This document shows, one piece after another, positions 63,901 through 64,000 of a stretch of 64,000 nucleotides of DNA. Both the position numbers and the translations under genes were made by a program. The DNA lies in the NCBI GenBank assembly GCA_014584575.1, contig JACTMP010000032.1:62001-126000 (forward strand), in the 5' to 3' direction. Source of the DNA: Chloroflexota bacterium. Lineage in GTDB: Bacteria; Chloroflexota; Anaerolineae; Promineifilales; Promineifilaceae. Each line of letters opens with the position of its first letter. Within the stretch, counting starts at the first letter, position 1. Below the pieces are notes generated by a model, which saw only the letters and a program-made list of their open reading frames with translations, ran no database searches and was not told where the DNA came from.

Positions 63901-64000
63901 ACGAGGAGGGGTTCAATGCCCTGCTCGACCATGGCGTCAAAAATGCGGGCGGTGGTCAGCGGGGCGACGCCGGTGAAACGTTCCAATGCCTGCCCTTCGT
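54969..64000 (-). CDS. Giant secreted multidomain protein (partial)
   Basis: More than 3000 residues; the 5' end lies beyond the window because the frame stays open to the edge. In order from the N-terminal side: a segment with GWWEIDPLTGETISVSENGL (like the tail of transglutaminase-type proteins); many NEW3/CARDB-like beta domains with Pro-Gly-Thr patterns (about 63.1-60.9 kb); three tandem units of roughly 250 residues, each a pair of sandwich domains (IDG...VDLY...GPHT motifs, 60.8-58.5 kb); seven or so FG-GAP/VCBS repeats with calcium loops such as DLNGDGSVE and DLTGDGQPE (58.4-57.3 kb); more beta domains; a PKD domain (WTFGDGGSASGTLTPTHSY); and the C-terminus YQIYLPVIVK. Clearly extracellular; adhesion or glycan binding is inferred. 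Confidence 0.85.
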   Translation of the reverse strand, partial: EGQALERFTGVAPLTTARIFDAMVEQGIEPLLVTPANAALLELFPLDPAAYAYAAAALQEGKQILIPSHPVQLDGQAVLGWWEIDPLTGETISVSENGLHLSLVEWTYISIGFGAPFTFEAVYSLRNSVKEIWDYVVCHAVPALGGTVRAAMNDECELENPFSLPWPFTCSFCPSFNNPAEPTAVAPQIETSWMDLPAHLCPIDDCGLERFVLGAERDGPMPLPDILFRQNLFYAGQERIGKTLTVVDNGSGGQPALTMTTDPAATTAVPYTLTSFDVLLDANFSGPVSVNVYAPTRWFVNIVGDNTVEYAFPVGIPAGSYEITLVAQAADHPDVMVTAVHTVTINDNNSLSLTITPEARLTVPMNQAAIAAVSGQTNDGEAEIPQSAYQLELWNETAVTQTITVAASGPPANWLLLNGQRQSSAVITLGSYERGFVGLVIQPPTGQPPAPGTSYPLNVTASSGSLNANASATWTMPGQPFNYLSLAGQTLYLGPDDALDIPLTMQNVGNAAGSFALDVTLPISAGTAVPPPNPLNLAVGQTAVQTITLNSADLNLGARFPLLLASAAPDGSGGDLYTQYLLTQVQIVSPESAALFAAADSCTLNDSLGAGLEALATAVVELEQWCSLGNCPLPLRDRAAAAGQTVIGQARTAAQPMTLPALADVETAVTILSTATGNSNILAAIADVSSAVTALSGNLCQVEQHRVDGRFTPYVQAILLGDSASFSLDVHNQGTLTTTYAITITGLPGGDLLFNQTIPPGATANLPVAPTPNTMGNFNLTAVIVADVMGDVAVQDTAVARLNVVDKFVQITQVIADPPFVETGISATDLRVEVANFAGVAIPAQAHTAILAPDGSQPFSAIIPLNILAGNPRLYELSNVNTSGWAAGIYTVTVNLLDGDNNLIPDGSGYGYFSVGQALQLSQAVYPDVVAPGTVTVTTVITSEIAGNQLSVIGNQSMTMYDAPLTAVDLTYLNPTIPNEVPVVEAGLVHAPVLGQGQEGQPQGLPVQEGGLEEERPLTDDNSLPLTPFYSEGTDSDEPFIIPDSQFLIFFSPAFTRTEQNDPDWSYTGTWTNINLQRASGGSHWRNAAAGSTAVLPFDGTWISLGFIADRFSGYAEIFIDGNSQGIIDLYRSEETAVSYLFDGLSNGAHTLVIQVTGSANPYASNSRVQLDYADFGDGSALPDGDFEQDDARIFKSNGWSTTNYGGASGGSYISSSTANAWFPFTGDSFSLHTIAYSSAGKARLFVDGVYLDTVNMFAPVFSTSGIPRVFSYEGLGAGPHVLQVMTYQNITSIDKLTTPGTGPFIDPNPPVTGVTRYEADYPAILYNGVPFTQTAQSWNRIASIVSNRASAGEYIYSATANDTISFAFAGDWLGIGFATDRFGGQAEIAIDGQPLQTVDLYSREDDTASFYFNGLGAGPHTVTITVLGTSHPNASGARVHLDFFDVWDGLPLAEGTFEEDNGRLFTSNGWGRTVESNASGGAYANNTNPSGTIWFPFTGDSVTFQAWAQLSYKQFEIRIDGVSHGLFDLYAYTDSPRTFSFDGLGSGPHVLEVRQYRETVTVDAFFTPAIEPATEPPPATSITRYEENHPAMRYNGYPHRTMPQSWTNQGNNWQTSGSYNVSSSTAGNSWRLDFEGVWVNVGFHSVTGAAEIFIDGLSQGIVQTGGGTNEVINFPFANLSPGPHTVEVVVVSGVVRPDYIDVWDGQPLANGWYDAQLEDENGRFHFSNKTWWRWAANEYAWEGDYLTNFASTQNNIWFTFTGTDLTILGYQRANTALHVVIDGVFQGVYDMTPEFAEQPFALHFPDLGEGAHVAQVYLPSSGGLVARVDAFHVNPPHFHSHTPVVEWYDFSPQESVPPSPGTGLATSIAIGDLNGDGSVELVVPGVNGRLYVYRGDGQDAGNGSPILWTSDLVGPAAEPALADLNNDGLSEIIVSGQNGTFAFTHDGNVLWHNPNVISYYPNESFGWGGPTIGNLDLDPEPEIVIAASDDAVYVLDHEGNILFSDPIGRWPTVPVLADITGDGILDILVAREWELKLFDYFNGGQLVWTYVQTDTVNHLGGQGVFGAPAVADLTGDGQPEIIINWGHVIEALRADGSRLWRYHTNNNNLFRPSGVTVADVTGDGQMNIVTASAVSAGFIIFNHLLMVLDADGNLVWDQLVADNTASASGVAAQDLTGNGVWEILWNGNTDGFLVIRGSDGKRLFNEPVTASGTVVDYPTLGDVDGDGHAEVVLGGRNGLFVVGHDGLWADSRPLWNQHNYHITNINDDWSIPISEPNSWELHNTYRTQTPDRSPAPSYQMVFTYTEGAPHVTVLTDTASIPLTANPPLYGWEYRQEWYEPLIATTFDSLLTEMQPGETRQVSAGTEVGYRLPSGFNYLTLPPLYVTAPGLGELAPAAQSVVVGGTAIYTLTLSNPGSNTAVYSLFPGGIPADWLDYPATVPIGAGQTAVVPILVHTPANADPDTLTLWLDVDNGSGGLDDFSAQLTLFEGLALALTPFSQNGPTGQPLTYTLTISNLETAGRTYDLTAVGLADVTVPANVSVAGNGVEVVTVTAVPPAHGPQPFTITAGASSGTQDSVDGVAVGDGRFGILAAFHPDVVVTGPGATAVYTLTLTNMGDTADSYALSLDVPAGWTAELTRYGQPVSEISLSAPLYNSADLRLLVTPATSAQPGSYPLTLTAQSMNQPGVVGTAVATANVTARGVTVAINPPNQSVDPTTPATWDITVTNVGSLADTFALTVSGPLAAAGELSAAAVTLAPGAAQTVQLTAADLRFLLPGAHQFAVTAQSQTDGQIQAEDVAGYTIVPFAAVAVAWQPTSRTVTGTLSTGLTFVISNTGNTLTEYQLDFAGAGLTAVTDLPTISIPAGGTAVLPVQVTANSGGSYDLSGTATTNGATANATASLTFLFDGENQPPLVNAGPDQAAHVGQPVQFSGSASDPDGDDLVSIVWTFGDGGSASGTLTPTHSYATSGVYTVTLTVTDSRGAQASDTLQVTVTADGYQIYLPVIVK

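Noticed and set aside
54969-64000. Long open frames on the plus strand opposite the giant protein gene (for example around 56070-57245 and 62034-63413)
   Set aside because: They mirror a repetitive, GC-rich beta-domain gene, have low-complexity His/Arg/Gly composition and no motifs. The minus-strand reading has clear domains.

Overview
The window is a moderately GC-rich bacterial chromosome segment with dense, mostly intact genes and no rRNA, tRNA or CRISPR array that I could find. My best guess, by inference and not by search, is a Chloroflexota member of the Anaerolineae type. The reasons are the family mix (stand-alone acyl-CoA carboxylase cluster, YbbR/CdaA/Der operon, class A PBP), large secreted beta-helix and FG-GAP proteins ending in a short LP-x-x-K tail, and gene boundaries loaded with short tandem repeats.

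Layout. 0-3.5 kb: a Phd-like antitoxin, a CYTH phosphatase/cyclase gene whose 5' end is duplicated around a two-gene insert, and a HepT/MntA toxin-antitoxin pair. 3.6-7.3 kb (minus strand): biotin carrier, biotin carboxylase and carboxyltransferase subunits of an acyl-CoA carboxylase. 7.9-15.3 kb (plus): a large TPR protein, diadenylate cyclase CdaA, its partner CdaR, GTPase Der, an unknown protein and endonuclease III. 15.3-17.7 kb: orphan response regulator, short-chain dehydrogenase and a YceI lipoprotein. 17.7-19.8 kb: a complete-looking type II restriction-modification locus with a controller protein. 20.2-24.6 kb: homoserine kinase, tRNA-guanine transglycosylase, UppP and ornithine aminotransferase. 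24.6-26.4 kb: a PIN / STAS-like / GHKL ATPase cassette. 27.7-29.7 kb: a three-Cys-motif protein with its TcmP partner. 30.4-38 kb: housekeeping genes (Bax inhibitor-1, universal stress protein, CE7 esterase, phosphoglycerate kinase, PBP1A, SlyD, cold-shock protein). 38.2-54.9 kb: a surface-glycan region with glycosyltransferases, two unrelated sulfotransferases, two SAM methyltransferases and two secreted beta-helix proteins. 55-64 kb (minus): one giant secreted multidomain protein that runs off the window.

The most unusual feature is global. The palindromic octamer ACGGCCGT occurs about 130 times by hand count (roughly one per 500 bases; one or two would be expected by chance), in coding DNA in all three frames and in spacers. 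It behaves like the cyanobacterial HIP1 palindrome but has a different sequence. The three widest stretches without it coincide with the restriction-modification, PIN/STAS/ATPase and Tcm/TcmP cassettes, which fits recent acquisition. A second layer of 7-8 base tandem repeats (at least four families, often folding back as hairpins) marks gene boundaries and in three places has entered coding sequence.
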